From NCBI GenBank assembly GCA_021819725.1, contig JAKAQR010000030.1:1-33883 (forward strand): 33,883 nucleotides of DNA, written 5' to 3'. Positions 1-7,492 of the stretch are shown here, piece after piece. Each line of letters opens with the position of its first letter. Within the stretch, counting starts at the first letter, position 1. The notes under the pieces are model-generated. The model searched no databases. It was not told where the DNA came from and was given only the letters and a program-made list of their open reading frames with translations. The position numbers and the translations under genes are program-made. The DNA comes from Actinomycetes bacterium (lineage in GTDB: Bacteria; Actinomycetota; Acidimicrobiia; Acidimicrobiales; Acidimicrobiaceae).

Positions 1-1
1 C

Positions 2-52
2 CAGCGTCCTCTTCCAACTGAGACCCAACCAGCCGAGACCCGCAAACCTTAA
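2..52 (+). CDS. possible C-terminal tail of an upstream gene (partial)
   Basis: An open frame enters from the left edge and ends at TAA (50-52). It gives a short tail rich in Pro, Thr and Glu. The stop lies 20 bases before a strong hairpin oriented to terminate plus-strand transcription, which is where the end of a plus-strand gene would be expected. Too little is present to name a family. The same bases read on the minus strand vaguely resemble the 5' half of a tRNA (see rejected items), so this is a weak call. Confidence 0.25.
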   Translation, partial: QRPLPTETQPAETRKP

Positions 53-71
53 TCCACATCCCCAAGGCACA

Positions 72-116
72 CACCAACTCCCCCTCATCTACGAGGGGGA
101 GTTGGTGGCTTTTCTT
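72..116 (+). terminator. intrinsic terminator, strong 15-bp hairpin
   Basis: Bases 72-86 and 93-107 form a perfect 15-bp inverted repeat around a six-base loop, followed on the plus strand by a T-rich stretch (110-115). It should end a plus-strand transcript entering from the left. It may also serve the minus-strand transporter gene whose stop lies just to the right, although the minus-strand side lacks a T tract. Confidence 0.75.
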
Positions 117-133
117 GCACACTCCCCGACGGC

Positions 134-703
134 CTAGATGCCAACCCCTACGAAGGAGAGGCCTGCCAGGAGCAGAATGATGAGGCCTGCCAACGTATAG
201 AGCAGACGCTGGGAAAGGTGTTGCGTGAAGCGCGTGAGTGCCACGGCGGCCGTCAGCGAGATGCCCATCCCTAGTGCGGCGGCGAGGCCCACCCAGATTG
301 GTGCACCGGTAGCCAGTGAGAAGCCAGCCGTTGTGGCCTGGGTGACATCGCCGAGTTCGGCAAGGAAGAAGATCACAAAAATCTTTAGCCAGCTGCTTGA
401 TCGTTGATCTTCCTCTGATTCTTCCTCCTCGCCGCGAAGAGCCTTCCAAAGAAGCAACAGCCCGATGCCAGTCAGAACGATGCCGGTAACGAGGTGAATG
501 AGGGAGCCCTTGAGGATGAGCCTGATCGAGTTGGCGATGAAGGCGACGATGAAGGCCTCTAAGCCGACGGCGCTGACGGCGGCAGAGATGGTTTTTGTTG
601 CTCCATTGCGTCTGCTCAAAAGCACGGCTGCGACCATGGATTTGTCGGTGAGCTCTGCGGCGAGCGTTATTACGAGGATGAGGAGGAACTCAGTGATGCT
701 CAT
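134..703 (-). CDS. GDT1/TMEM165 (UPF0016) family divalent-cation transporter
   Basis: A membrane protein of 189 residues. Two E-x-G/T-D-K/x signatures are visible, AAELTDKSM near the N-terminus and LAELGDVTQ in the middle. Each opens a repeat of about three hydrophobic helices, the inverted-repeat layout of this family, whose members export Mn2+ or exchange Ca2+/Mn2+ with protons. A longer frame begins at 787, but ATG 701-703 is preferred because the minus strand reads GAGGAGGAGC just before it, a strong ribosome binding site. The extra upstream residues are Arg-rich and unlike the family. Mn2+ export is the likeliest role, from family knowledge only. The gene stands alone; the 650 bases upstream hold no other clear gene. 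Confidence 0.85.
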   Translation of the reverse strand: MSITEFLLILVITLAAELTDKSMVAAVLLSRRNGATKTISAAVSAVGLEAFIVAFIANSIRLILKGSLIHLVTGIVLTGIGLLLLWKALRGEEEESEEDQRSSSWLKIFVIFFLAELGDVTQATTAGFSLATGAPIWVGLAAALGMGISLTAAVALTRFTQHLSQRLLYTLAGLIILLLAGLSFVGVGI

Positions 704-1358
704 GGTTGCAGCTCCTCCTCTGCGGCCCCATCGCCTTTTGACAGGAGCCATGGTGGCCAAGCGTCGTAGGGGATCGTACGTGAGCATGGGTGCTTGGAAT
801 CATCGGTAGCGGGGCCTCTCTCCCTTGGGCGGCGACCCTCGGTTCCCACGGTGGGTGCTTGGTCAGAGCGCTTGTTGGATGCAGTCGTGTTGGTGATCGG
901 CGTGATGACGATAGGAGTGGCGACGGCGGCCCTGGTTGCGACGTTGTAATGCGGGTGGTGCTGGGGTGGGATGCACGCTGGAGAGGATCACACAGACGAT
1001 AACAGAGTCTGTCGAGGAACCAAGCTGTAGACGTTGTTGCATCGGTGTCATGGCGGGGTGGCGGCATGCGAGCATCGCTGGTGGTCGAATCATCGGGATC
1101 CTCCGTTTTGATCCAGCCCCGTAGCTCGTGTCTGATCCCTGCGGTTTCGACCTTGACACGGTCGCAGACCCTCGTCCAACAGCGCAGGGTCAACGCTTCG
1201 CGGGCGAGGCACCACGATGGTGGAGACGCACGATTTGTGCTCCCTAGCTCGGCAAGGACAAGGTTGTGTCGAGGTGCCACCGACGTGAGCTGCGAACATA
1301 GGAGTGTCATAGAAACCAGTTCGTCATCGGAGCCGCCCTGTCGTGCGTAGGAGTACCG
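704..1358. other. 655-base intergenic region without a convincing gene
   Basis: The frames here are Arg/Ser/Pro-rich shadows, one of which simply reads through the tRNA. The 11-base word TGGGTGCTTGG occurs twice (787-797 and 852-862). A very short hydrophobic frame at 851-949 is listed separately. I looked for a manganese (yybP-ykoY) riboswitch ahead of the transporter on the minus strand and could not recognise its conserved core. Otherwise I see nothing. Confidence 0.5.
851..949 (+). CDS. possible 32-residue single-helix membrane peptide
   Basis: The frame starts at GTG 851 and ends at TAA 947-949. It encodes a short polar lead followed by about 22 uninterrupted hydrophobic residues (LDAVVLVIGVMTIGV and onward), a textbook transmembrane helix. 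The frame stays open back to a stop at 767-769, and a TTG at 794 could give a longer N-terminus. I see no good ribosome binding site and no -10 box at the six-base distance used by other genes here. It could be chance in GC-rich DNA. Confidence 0.2.
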   Translation: MGAWSERLLDAVVLVIGVMTIGVATAALVATL

Positions 1359-1442
1359 TGGGCGAGGGGGGACTTGAACCCCCACGAGGTTTCCCTCACA
1401 GGAACCTGAATCCTGCGCGTCTACCAATTCCGCCACTCGCCC
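1359..1442 (-). tRNA. tRNA-Leu (anticodon CAG)
   Basis: The minus strand reads as a complete class II tRNA. The acceptor stem GGGCGAG (1436-1442) pairs with CTCGCCC (1360-1366), with discriminator A at 1359. The D arm, an anticodon stem CAGGA/TCCTG around TTCAGGT, a long variable arm and a TTCAAGT T loop are all visible. No CCA is encoded. In Mycobacterium tuberculosis a tRNA-Leu also sits beside fhaA, so this fits the conserved neighbourhood of the next genes. Confidence 0.95.
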
Positions 1443-1451
1443 AGCGCACTC

Positions 1452-1457
1452 ATCATA
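1452..1457 (-). promoter_or_regulatory. candidate -10 box of tRNA-Leu
   Basis: The minus strand has TATGAT here, nine bases before the mature 5' end of the tRNA. I see no clear -35 at the right distance. Confidence 0.4.
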
Positions 1458-1478
1458 ACCCGTGCAATGGCAATCTGC

Positions 1479-1538
1479 TATACTCCTTGACTTATCAGGG
1501 ATAAAAGAAGGCGACTTTCATCGATTCCTGGTTATAGT
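1479..1538 (+). promoter_or_regulatory. candidate fhaA-operon promoters
   Basis: Two plus-strand -10 candidates precede fhaA. TATACT at 1479-1484 has an extended TG motif (TGC before it). TATAGT at 1533-1538 would start transcription at about 1545, only a few bases before the GTG start codon, giving an essentially leaderless mRNA. The -35 elements are weak (GCGACT at 1511-1516 for the second). Confidence 0.45.
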
Positions 1539-1547
1539 GCTAATGGA

Positions 1548-2207
1548 GTGGGTCTCGAATCGTTCGAACGTAAGATCGCGGCCGTGGTGGAGTCAATCTT
1601 CGCCAAGGGAAGTCCGCGTGGCATTGAACCAGCTGAGCTGGGTCGTAGACTCGTGCGCGAAATCGAACGGTCGAGTCGGGTCGGGGTCCGGTCGAGTATC
1701 GCTCCGAATGTGCTTACCGTCGGACTTTCGGCCGAAGATCTGCAGGAGTTGAGGCCACTGCGTAGCCGTGTGGAGAGCGAACTGCGAGTTTTGGCTGAAG
1801 AGACGGTGGAGGGTGGAGATTACGAACTTCTGGGACCGATCGACCTTCAGATTGTGGAAGATCCGGAGCTCAAGTCAGGGACGTTCTACATCGATTGTGG
1901 CTTCCGCGAGGAGCAGGGTTTTGCCGACCGGTGTCAACTGGTGCTTCAAGATGGTTCACAGATCAAACTCGGTTCGGGAACGCATGTGATTGGAAGACTC
2001 GCCGGCTCGGCGGTCTTTGTTGACGATGCGAGGGTATCTAGGCGGCACGCAGAGATTGTCGTCCAGGATGGTCACGTGACGGTCTTCGACACTGGATCGA
2101 CCAATGGCACCTTTGTAAACGGCACGAAGATTTCGCGACCGACTGAACTCAATTCGGGAGATGTCATAACGGTAGGGACGACGGATCTCACGGTACACAA
2201 GGGTTAA
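1548..2207 (+). CDS. fhaA: FhaA-type protein: DUF3662 domain plus FHA domain
   Basis: A cytoplasmic phosphothreonine-binding adaptor of 219 residues. Residues 1-115 match the FhaA N-terminal domain (start MGLESFERK, as in family members). Residues about 135-219 are an FHA domain with GR, SRRHAEI and GSTNGTFVNG. In mycobacteria FhaA binds phosphorylated MviN and links the PASTA kinase PknB to peptidoglycan precursor export. Mycobacterial FhaA is more than twice as long because of a low-complexity linker; here the two domains almost touch. GTG 1548 is chosen because it restores the conserved N-terminus. There is no Shine-Dalgarno, but a -10 box lies just upstream. It is the first gene of the block running to pknB. 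Confidence 0.9.
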   Translation: MGLESFERKIAAVVESIFAKGSPRGIEPAELGRRLVREIERSSRVGVRSSIAPNVLTVGLSAEDLQELRPLRSRVESELRVLAEETVEGGDYELLGPIDLQIVEDPELKSGTFYIDCGFREEQGFADRCQLVLQDGSQIKLGSGTHVIGRLAGSAVFVDDARVSRRHAEIVVQDGHVTVFDTGSTNGTFVNGTKISRPTELNSGDVITVGTTDLTVHKG

Positions 2208-2210
2208 TCG

Positions 2211-2699
2211 ATGCCGCTTCTTTTGCTCAGTGCGCTGAAATACGCGCTCATCGCGCTCATCTGGCTGTTCTTTCTGTTCGCGATGCGTGCGGTCTGGCGG
2301 GAGACGAGACGACAGGCACGAACGACGGTGGCGACCAATCTCGTAACCGTTCCACTGAACGAACCAGCACCAAGAGTCAGTGCCGTTGGTACACATCCAG
2401 CCAAGAGTGCAGGGAAGGTCTTGGCGTTGGAGGGTCCATATACGGGGAAGACCTTCACCTTCGAGACGCCAGCGCTCATTGGTCGTGATGCTGGTTGCTC
2501 GATTGTGCTGGCCGAGGATACTTTCGTCTCACAGCGACATGCTGAGATCTATCTTGAACGGCGTCACGTGATCGTGATGGACCTTGGATCGAGAAATGGT
2601 ACCTTTGTCAATGGCGACCCAGTCCAAGCACCGATGCGGGTCACGAAGGGTGATGTGATTCAACTTGGCAAGACGGCGTTGAAGGTAGTGGCCAAGTGA
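2211..2699 (+). CDS. fhaB: FhaB/FipA-type membrane-anchored FHA protein
   Basis: 162 residues. Residues 1-30 form one hydrophobic helix (LKYALIALIWLFFLFAMRA). A basic stretch and short linker follow, then an FHA domain at about 70-160 with IGRDAGCS, SQRHAEI and GSRNGTFVNG, so all the phosphothreonine-contacting positions are kept. This is the layout of mycobacterial FhaB/FipA, an FHA protein linked to septal assembly and to PknA/PknB signalling. It starts three bases after fhaA stops, and its own stop overlaps the pstP start, so the genes are probably translated in sequence. The expected place is the inner face of the membrane, near the division or elongation machinery. Confidence 0.9.
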   Translation: MPLLLLSALKYALIALIWLFFLFAMRAVWRETRRQARTTVATNLVTVPLNEPAPRVSAVGTHPAKSAGKVLALEGPYTGKTFTFETPALIGRDAGCSIVLAEDTFVSQRHAEIYLERRHVIVMDLGSRNGTFVNGDPVQAPMRVTKGDVIQLGKTALKVVAK

Positions 2700-3874
2700 A
2701 GGTGATGTACGCTGCGGCGACAGACCCAGGGCGGGTTCGTGCCCAGAACCAGGACCGACTGTACGCAGATGGTTCGGTCTTCATCGTCGCTGATGGCATG
2801 GGAGGCCACGCCGGTGGTAACGTTGCCGCCGAAGTCGCCGTTAGTGAGACGGTGGCATCATTGAAGGCTGGGCATGAGCCCGAAGAGGCGATCCAGACCG
2901 CGAATCGTTCCATACTGGAGCGGGCAGCGATCGACGTTGCCCTCGAAGGCATGGGTACGACCCTGACGATGGCCCTCATGGATCTCGAAGATGCGCAGGC
3001 CGACCTCTTCAATGTGGGCGATTCACGGGCGTACCTTCTGCGGGAAGGACGCCTCACACAGCTGACCAATGACCACACCTACGTGCAGGAGTTGGTCGAT
3101 GCGGGTTCCATCACGCACGAACAGGCAAGCACGCATCGGGCCAGACACGTCTTGACGAGGGTCGTCGGTGTGGCCTTGGATGTGGAGCCTGATCATTTTC
3201 GCGTTCCTTTGCAGCTTGGTGACGTCCTACTCCTGTGTTCGGATGGTCTCATCAATGAGGTGACCAACGCAGAGATCGCTCAAGTTTTAGGGAGCAAACT
3301 ACCGCAAGAGGCGGTCGATACCTTGGTTCGGATGGCGAACAATCATGGTGGCAGTGACAACATCACGGTCGTGGTCGTGCGCTTGGGAGACCCCGACCGC
3401 GAGCCGGTATTGTTGGCCCAGGAGGGTCAACGCTTGGCTGAGGCACCACAGGTGGTTCCCCAAACCGAGCGGTCCCTGAAGACGAATCGGATCCCTTCAC
3501 CGTTACCTGCGAACATGACCGAACGCTCGGCCATTTCGCGTCCGTTGATCCGTGCGACTCTCTTCGTCTTCCTGCTGGTCCTCTTTGCTGGAGTCGTGGT
3601 GCTCGCGATCGATATCTATGCCCAGCACTCCTATTTTGTTGCGGCCTTCGGCGATCGAGTGGCCATCTACCAGGGGAGACCCGGCGGAGTGTTGTGGTTC
3701 AATCCCCATGTTGTTGATCTGACAAATATTCGACTCAGTCAACTCGCTGAAGGGGTGCGTTCCCAGATCCAACATAGGATTACTGAGGGTTCGCTGACAC
3801 AGGCGAAGCAATTCGTCCGCAATGCGACCCAACAGTTCCACTCGACCACAATCGCATTTGGAGGTATCGGGTGA
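2696..3874 (+). CDS. pstP: PP2C-family Ser/Thr protein phosphatase
   Basis: 392 residues. The catalytic domain (1-235) shows the PP2C metal-binding motifs in order: NQDR near 18, VADGMGGHAGG near 31, GMGTT, VGDSRAYL, CSDGL and GGSDNITVVV. After a linker, one transmembrane helix at about 286-308 leads to an exterior tail of about 85 residues. This is the architecture of PstP, which removes phosphates from PknA/PknB and their targets. GTG 2696 overlaps the TGA of fhaB by four bases (GTGA), implying translational coupling. The distal end overlaps the penicillin-binding protein the same way. In most actinobacteria a rodA gene follows pstP; here none does. Confidence 0.93.
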   Translation: MKVMYAAATDPGRVRAQNQDRLYADGSVFIVADGMGGHAGGNVAAEVAVSETVASLKAGHEPEEAIQTANRSILERAAIDVALEGMGTTLTMALMDLEDAQADLFNVGDSRAYLLREGRLTQLTNDHTYVQELVDAGSITHEQASTHRARHVLTRVVGVALDVEPDHFRVPLQLGDVLLLCSDGLINEVTNAEIAQVLGSKLPQEAVDTLVRMANNHGGSDNITVVVVRLGDPDREPVLLAQEGQRLAEAPQVVPQTERSLKTNRIPSPLPANMTERSAISRPLIRATLFVFLLVLFAGVVVLAIDIYAQHSYFVAAFGDRVAIYQGRPGGVLWFNPHVVDLTNIRLSQLAEGVRSQIQHRITEGSLTQAKQFVRNATQQFHSTTIAFGGIG

Positions 3875-5343
3875 GACGACGCATTACCTTCGTCGGGGCG
3901 CTGTTTTTGATGATTTTTGCGCTGCTCTTCCTCCAGTTGAATGACCTTCAGATCGTCAAGGCGAGTAGTCTCGCCGAGGCACCTGGCAACTATTCGGCGA
4001 TCATCAAGGCCTTCTCAACACCACGAGGTGCAATCCTGACCGCGAACGGACAGGTGATGGCGATGTCGGTACCGTCGAGTTCGCAGTACAAGTATCAACG
4101 CGTCTATCCCCATGGCTCGCTCTACTCCGATGTGACAGGTTATTACTCGTTGATCTACGGGACCTCGGGGCTTGAGGATGAGTACAACCAATACCTCCAA
4201 GGGAAGGTGGCGGCACCGAGCTCGTTCTCGCAACTGCTGACGAAGAGCTACTCCACAGACTCGTTGGTGACGACCCTGCAGTCGAAGCTCCAGCAAACGG
4301 CGTATCAAGCCTTGGGTTCGCTGAAAGGCGCAGTGGTGGCGCTGAACCCTCAGACCGGAGCCGTGCTTGCTATGGCGTCAAACCCAACCTACAACCCAGC
4401 TCCCCTTGCGTCACCTAACGGCACGACTGAGGAGGATGCGTGGAAGAGCTATCTCGCGAATCCCGAACAGCCCCTCTTGAATCGGGCGATTTCTCGGGCC
4501 TATCCCCCTGGTTCGACCTTCAAGATCGTCACGACATCCGCGATCTTTGATCACGATCCGAAGCTAGCCCGCGTCAACTTCCCCCCGGTGGCGACGATTG
4601 CCTTGCCGCAGACCACCCATCGCCTTCACAACTACGCCTACGAGGTCTGTGGTGGGGAACTCCCTGTTCTTCTCGCGGTCTCGTGTGATACAGGCTTTGC
4701 GCAGATCGGTCTGCGACTCGGGGCCACGAACCTCCATGCAGAGGCGGAGAACTTTGGTTTCAATCAGGTGCCTCCGATCGATCTTCCCGGCGCCGCTGCC
4801 TCAACCTTTCCCCCAGTATCCTTCTTCTCGCAGAACCTTCCCCAGCTCGCCTTCTCCTCGATTGGACAGGGAGATGATCAGGCAACAGCGCTGCAGATGG
4901 CTCTTGTTGGCTCAGCTATCGCCAACAATGGTTCCATTATGGTTCCACACCTGCTCTCCCGTATTATCTCAAGCCAAGATGCAACGGTTGAATCTTATCA
5001 ACCCAAAGTATGGAAGGTAGCGACCTCTCCCTCCACCGCAGCGAAAGTCACCCAGCTCATGGTGGGGGTCGTGAAGAACGGCACGGCCACCGGGATTGCC
5101 TTGCCGGGGATCGAGATTGCGGCAAAGACCGGTACGGCTCAGACGACGTTGACGCGACACTCCAATATTTTGGGTCAATCCGACAACTGGATGGTGGCGT
5201 TTGCCCCAGCTCAGGATCCAAAGATTGCGGTCGCGGTGGTGGTGCCAAAGCAGGCTGGGCTGTCGGCGAATCCGACGGGGGCACAGTACGCCGGGCCCAT
5301 TGTAAAGGCGATGATTGCAGCAGCGCTAGGAGTCAAACTGTGA
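3871..5343 (+). CDS. pbpA: class B penicillin-binding protein (transpeptidase)
   Basis: 490 residues. An N-terminal helix (about 5-22) anchors the protein, and the transpeptidase domain lies outside the membrane. Active-site motifs are STFK (Ser215, Lys218), SCD (271-273) in place of the usual SxN, and KTG (Lys419). An SxD form is known in PBP2-type enzymes such as E. coli PBP2, so activity is still expected. It should cross-link peptidoglycan together with a SEDS polymerase. In related genomes its partner RodA is encoded immediately upstream, but here GTG 3871 overlaps the pstP stop directly, so the partner must be elsewhere. The length is normal for actinobacterial PbpA. Confidence 0.92.
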   Translation: MRRRITFVGALFLMIFALLFLQLNDLQIVKASSLAEAPGNYSAIIKAFSTPRGAILTANGQVMAMSVPSSSQYKYQRVYPHGSLYSDVTGYYSLIYGTSGLEDEYNQYLQGKVAAPSSFSQLLTKSYSTDSLVTTLQSKLQQTAYQALGSLKGAVVALNPQTGAVLAMASNPTYNPAPLASPNGTTEEDAWKSYLANPEQPLLNRAISRAYPPGSTFKIVTTSAIFDHDPKLARVNFPPVATIALPQTTHRLHNYAYEVCGGELPVLLAVSCDTGFAQIGLRLGATNLHAEAENFGFNQVPPIDLPGAAASTFPPVSFFSQNLPQLAFSSIGQGDDQATALQMALVGSAIANNGSIMVPHLLSRIISSQDATVESYQPKVWKVATSPSTAAKVTQLMVGVVKNGTATGIALPGIEIAAKTGTAQTTLTRHSNILGQSDNWMVAFAPAQDPKIAVAVVVPKQAGLSANPTGAQYAGPIVKAMIAAALGVKL

Positions 5344-5355
5344 AAGTTGGGCGAG

Positions 5356-7341
5356 ATGACTGAAGACCAGCAAATCCAGACGTTTGGAACGCGCTATCGG
5401 CCCGAGCGTCTGATCGCTCGCGGTGGGATGGCCGACGTATACGAGGCACGAGATCTTCTCCTGGATCGTCTTGTTGCCCTGAAGGTCCTGTTTCCCGAAC
5501 TCTCAACCAACCCCACCTTCGTCGAACGCTTCCGTCGCGAGGCACAGTCGGCGGCGGCGCTTTCTCACCCCAACATCGTCTCGGTCTACGATTGGGGCCC
5601 GGCGAACTCGACCTATTTTATCGCCATGGAGTTGGTCACTGGCTCGACACTCGCTGACGTGATTCGCGAGTCGGGCAGGGTGGCACCCGGTCGTGCCGCA
5701 GTGATCGGCGCAGACGTCGCACTGGCTCTCGCCTTTGCCCATCGCCATGGTGTCGTTCACCGTGATATCAAACCATCGAACGTCCTTCTCACCGAAGACG
5801 GCATGGTGAAGGTCGCTGACTTTGGGATTGCCCGTGCGGTCACCAATGACGAGGATCTCACTCAGACCGGAGCCGTGCTTGGGACCGCCACCTATATCTC
5901 CCCCGAGCAGGCACGGGGTGAGGATCTCGACGGGCGCAGCGATCTCTACTCGCTCGGAATCGTCATGTATGAGATGTTGACCGGCTCTGCCCCATTCTTG
6001 GCGGAGACTCCCATCGCCGTCGCCTACAAACATGTCACCGAGCGCCCAGCTGCTCCGCGCTCGATCAACCCGGCGATTCCTCCGGCGCTCGAGACCATTG
6101 TCCTCAAGTGTCTCCAGAAGGACCGGACGAATCGCTACGCCGATGCGAGCGAGCTGCGTTCTGACTTGCTCCGCTTTCTTGATGACCGACCGATTCGAGC
6201 AGGGACGGTCGAGATGGCGGCGGTTGCCGATGCGACGATGTTGTCCAGCGCCGTGACCGAGACGAGCGCGAGGACCCAGTTCCTCACCCCAATCCAGTCC
6301 ACCTCATCTATCCCGATCGTCGGCAGTGGTGGACCTCCACAGCAGCAAGCCAAACAGCACCGAGTCTGGCCGTGGATCCTCGCCGTTATCGTGATTCTTC
6401 TCTTGGCAGGCGTAGGTTTTGTCTTTCGCAAAAAACTGCTAGCGTCTTCGACGAAGCCAAAACCAACTGTAGCGACTGTCCTGGTGCCGAATGTGACCGG
6501 TGCTGGTGAACAGGGTGCGACCTCGGCGCTGAGCCGTGCTGGCCTGCAGTCCGATATCCAGTTCAAGAACTCATCACAGTCATCCGGGACGGTGATCGCT
6601 GAGCACCCAAACGGCGGAACCCGCGCTAAGAAGGGTTCCACCGTGACCCTGGTCGTCTCAAGCGGTCCAGCCTCGGTAACGGTGCCAAACGTGAAGGGCC
6701 AGTCTTCGACGACTGCGGAGGCGACCCTGCTGGCAAAGAGCTTCAATGTCTCGACCAACTACAAACACGCGTCGGCCTCCCAGGGGACGGTGATCGGCGA
6801 GTCGCCATCAGCAGGCCAATCGGTGGCGAAGGGTTCCACTATCGTTCTGACGGTCTCGAGCGGACCATCACAGCTGACGGTGCCAAACGTCGATGGCGAG
6901 AGTGTTGCGTCTGCCTCGAACAAGTTAGGCGCCGATGGCCTGCAGGTTGGCACGGTCACCTATCAGGCGAGCTCGACGGTAGCGAGCGGCGATGTGATCC
7001 AGACAACACCGGCATCGGGTTCTCAGGTAGCACCGAACAGTTCTGTGAACCTTATCGTCTCGTCCGGGAGTACCACCGCGGTGCCAAACGTCGCCGGCGA
7101 TAGTGTTTCGCAGGCGACGACAGCGCTCCAGAATGCGGGCTTTACCGTCGCTTCGCAGAATCAGTATCAGGCGAGCTCGACGGTAGCGAGCGGTGATGTG
7201 ATCCAGACAACACCGGCCGCAGGAACTCAGGAACCCCCGAATACCTCGATAACCTTGACGGTCTCAAGCGGTACATCGTCGACGGGCACGGGTCCGGGCG
7301 GAGGAGGAACAGGAACAGGGCCGCCTTCGGCGGCTGGTTAG
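5356..7341 (+). CDS. pknB: PASTA-domain Ser/Thr protein kinase
   Basis: 661 residues from ATG 5356 (a TTG at 5347 would add three). The kinase domain (about 10-270) has a Gly-rich loop, VALK (Lys43), HRDIKPSN (catalytic Asp137) and DFG (Asp155). A juxtamembrane linker is followed by one transmembrane helix (about 340-360). Four exterior PASTA repeats each open with VPNV near 378, 444, 511 and 575. The tail is Gly/Thr-rich. PASTA kinases sense muropeptides or lipid II and tune wall synthesis and division by phosphorylating FHA-bound partners. PASTA 3 and 4 share an almost identical DNA segment (listed separately). No pknA paralogue lies beside it, so this may be the only kinase of this locus. 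Read with fhaA, fhaB and pstP it forms a complete write-read-erase circuit. Confidence 0.95.
   Translation: MTEDQQIQTFGTRYRPERLIARGGMADVYEARDLLLDRLVALKVLFPELSTNPTFVERFRREAQSAAALSHPNIVSVYDWGPANSTYFIAMELVTGSTLADVIRESGRVAPGRAAVIGADVALALAFAHRHGVVHRDIKPSNVLLTEDGMVKVADFGIARAVTNDEDLTQTGAVLGTATYISPEQARGEDLDGRSDLYSLGIVMYEMLTGSAPFLAETPIAVAYKHVTERPAAPRSINPAIPPALETIVLKCLQKDRTNRYADASELRSDLLRFLDDRPIRAGTVEMAAVADATMLSSAVTETSARTQFLTPIQSTSSIPIVGSGGPPQQQAKQHRVWPWILAVIVILLLAGVGFVFRKKLLASSTKPKPTVATVLVPNVTGAGEQGATSALSRAGLQSDIQFKNSSQSSGTVIAEHPNGGTRAKKGSTVTLVVSSGPASVTVPNVKGQSSTTAEATLLAKSFNVSTNYKHASASQGTVIGESPSAGQSVAKGSTIVLTVSSGPSQLTVPNVDGESVASASNKLGADGLQVGTVTYQASSTVASGDVIQTTPASGSQVAPNSSVNLIVSSGSTTAVPNVAGDSVSQATTALQNAGFTVASQNQYQASSTVASGDVIQTTPAAGTQEPPNTSITLTVSSGTSSTGTGPGGGGTGTGPPSAAG
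6961..7217 (+). repeat. 53-bp near-identical direct repeat within the pknB PASTA region
   Basis: Bases 6961-7013 and 7165-7217 match at 52 of 53 positions by direct comparison. The single difference is C versus T at the 30th base, and it is silent. Both copies encode the same stretch beginning YQASSTVASGDV in PASTA repeats 3 and 4, while the remainder of these repeats has diverged. This suggests recent duplication or gene conversion between the two modules. Confidence 0.9.
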
Positions 7342-7492
7342 GCAGACTCCGAGGCCAGGATCGTCCAAGGATGGTCTGGTACACGTAGCTTCCCTCATTG
7401 GGCTGGAGCAGCCGGTTGTTCCTCTAGGATCGCGACGTTGGCTCCTACGTTCTCGGTCGCTGGTGGACAGCACAGCATGTAGATCGAGGAGA

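Noticed and set aside
1..35. Possible 5' half of a tRNA on the minus strand (TCAGTTGGAAGAGG and an anticodon-stem-like CGCTGG)
   Set aside because: The nearly invariant T at position 8 and a normal D-stem start are missing, and the 3' half is outside the window. Left as an unproven resemblance.
704..900. Manganese (yybP-ykoY) riboswitch ahead of the GDT1 gene
   Set aside because: Expected by family habit, but the conserved GGGGAGTAG-like core is not there; AAGGGAGAG near 815-823 is too weak.
690..1436. Long minus-strand frame of 248 codons
   Set aside because: Its first 30 residues are just the tRNA-Leu sequence translated, and the rest is Arg/Ser/Pro-rich with no domain. A shadow in GC-rich DNA.
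5340..5349. GTG at 5340 as a GTGA-overlap start for pknB
   Set aside because: It is out of frame with the kinase, so the overlap seen for pstP and pbpA does not continue here.
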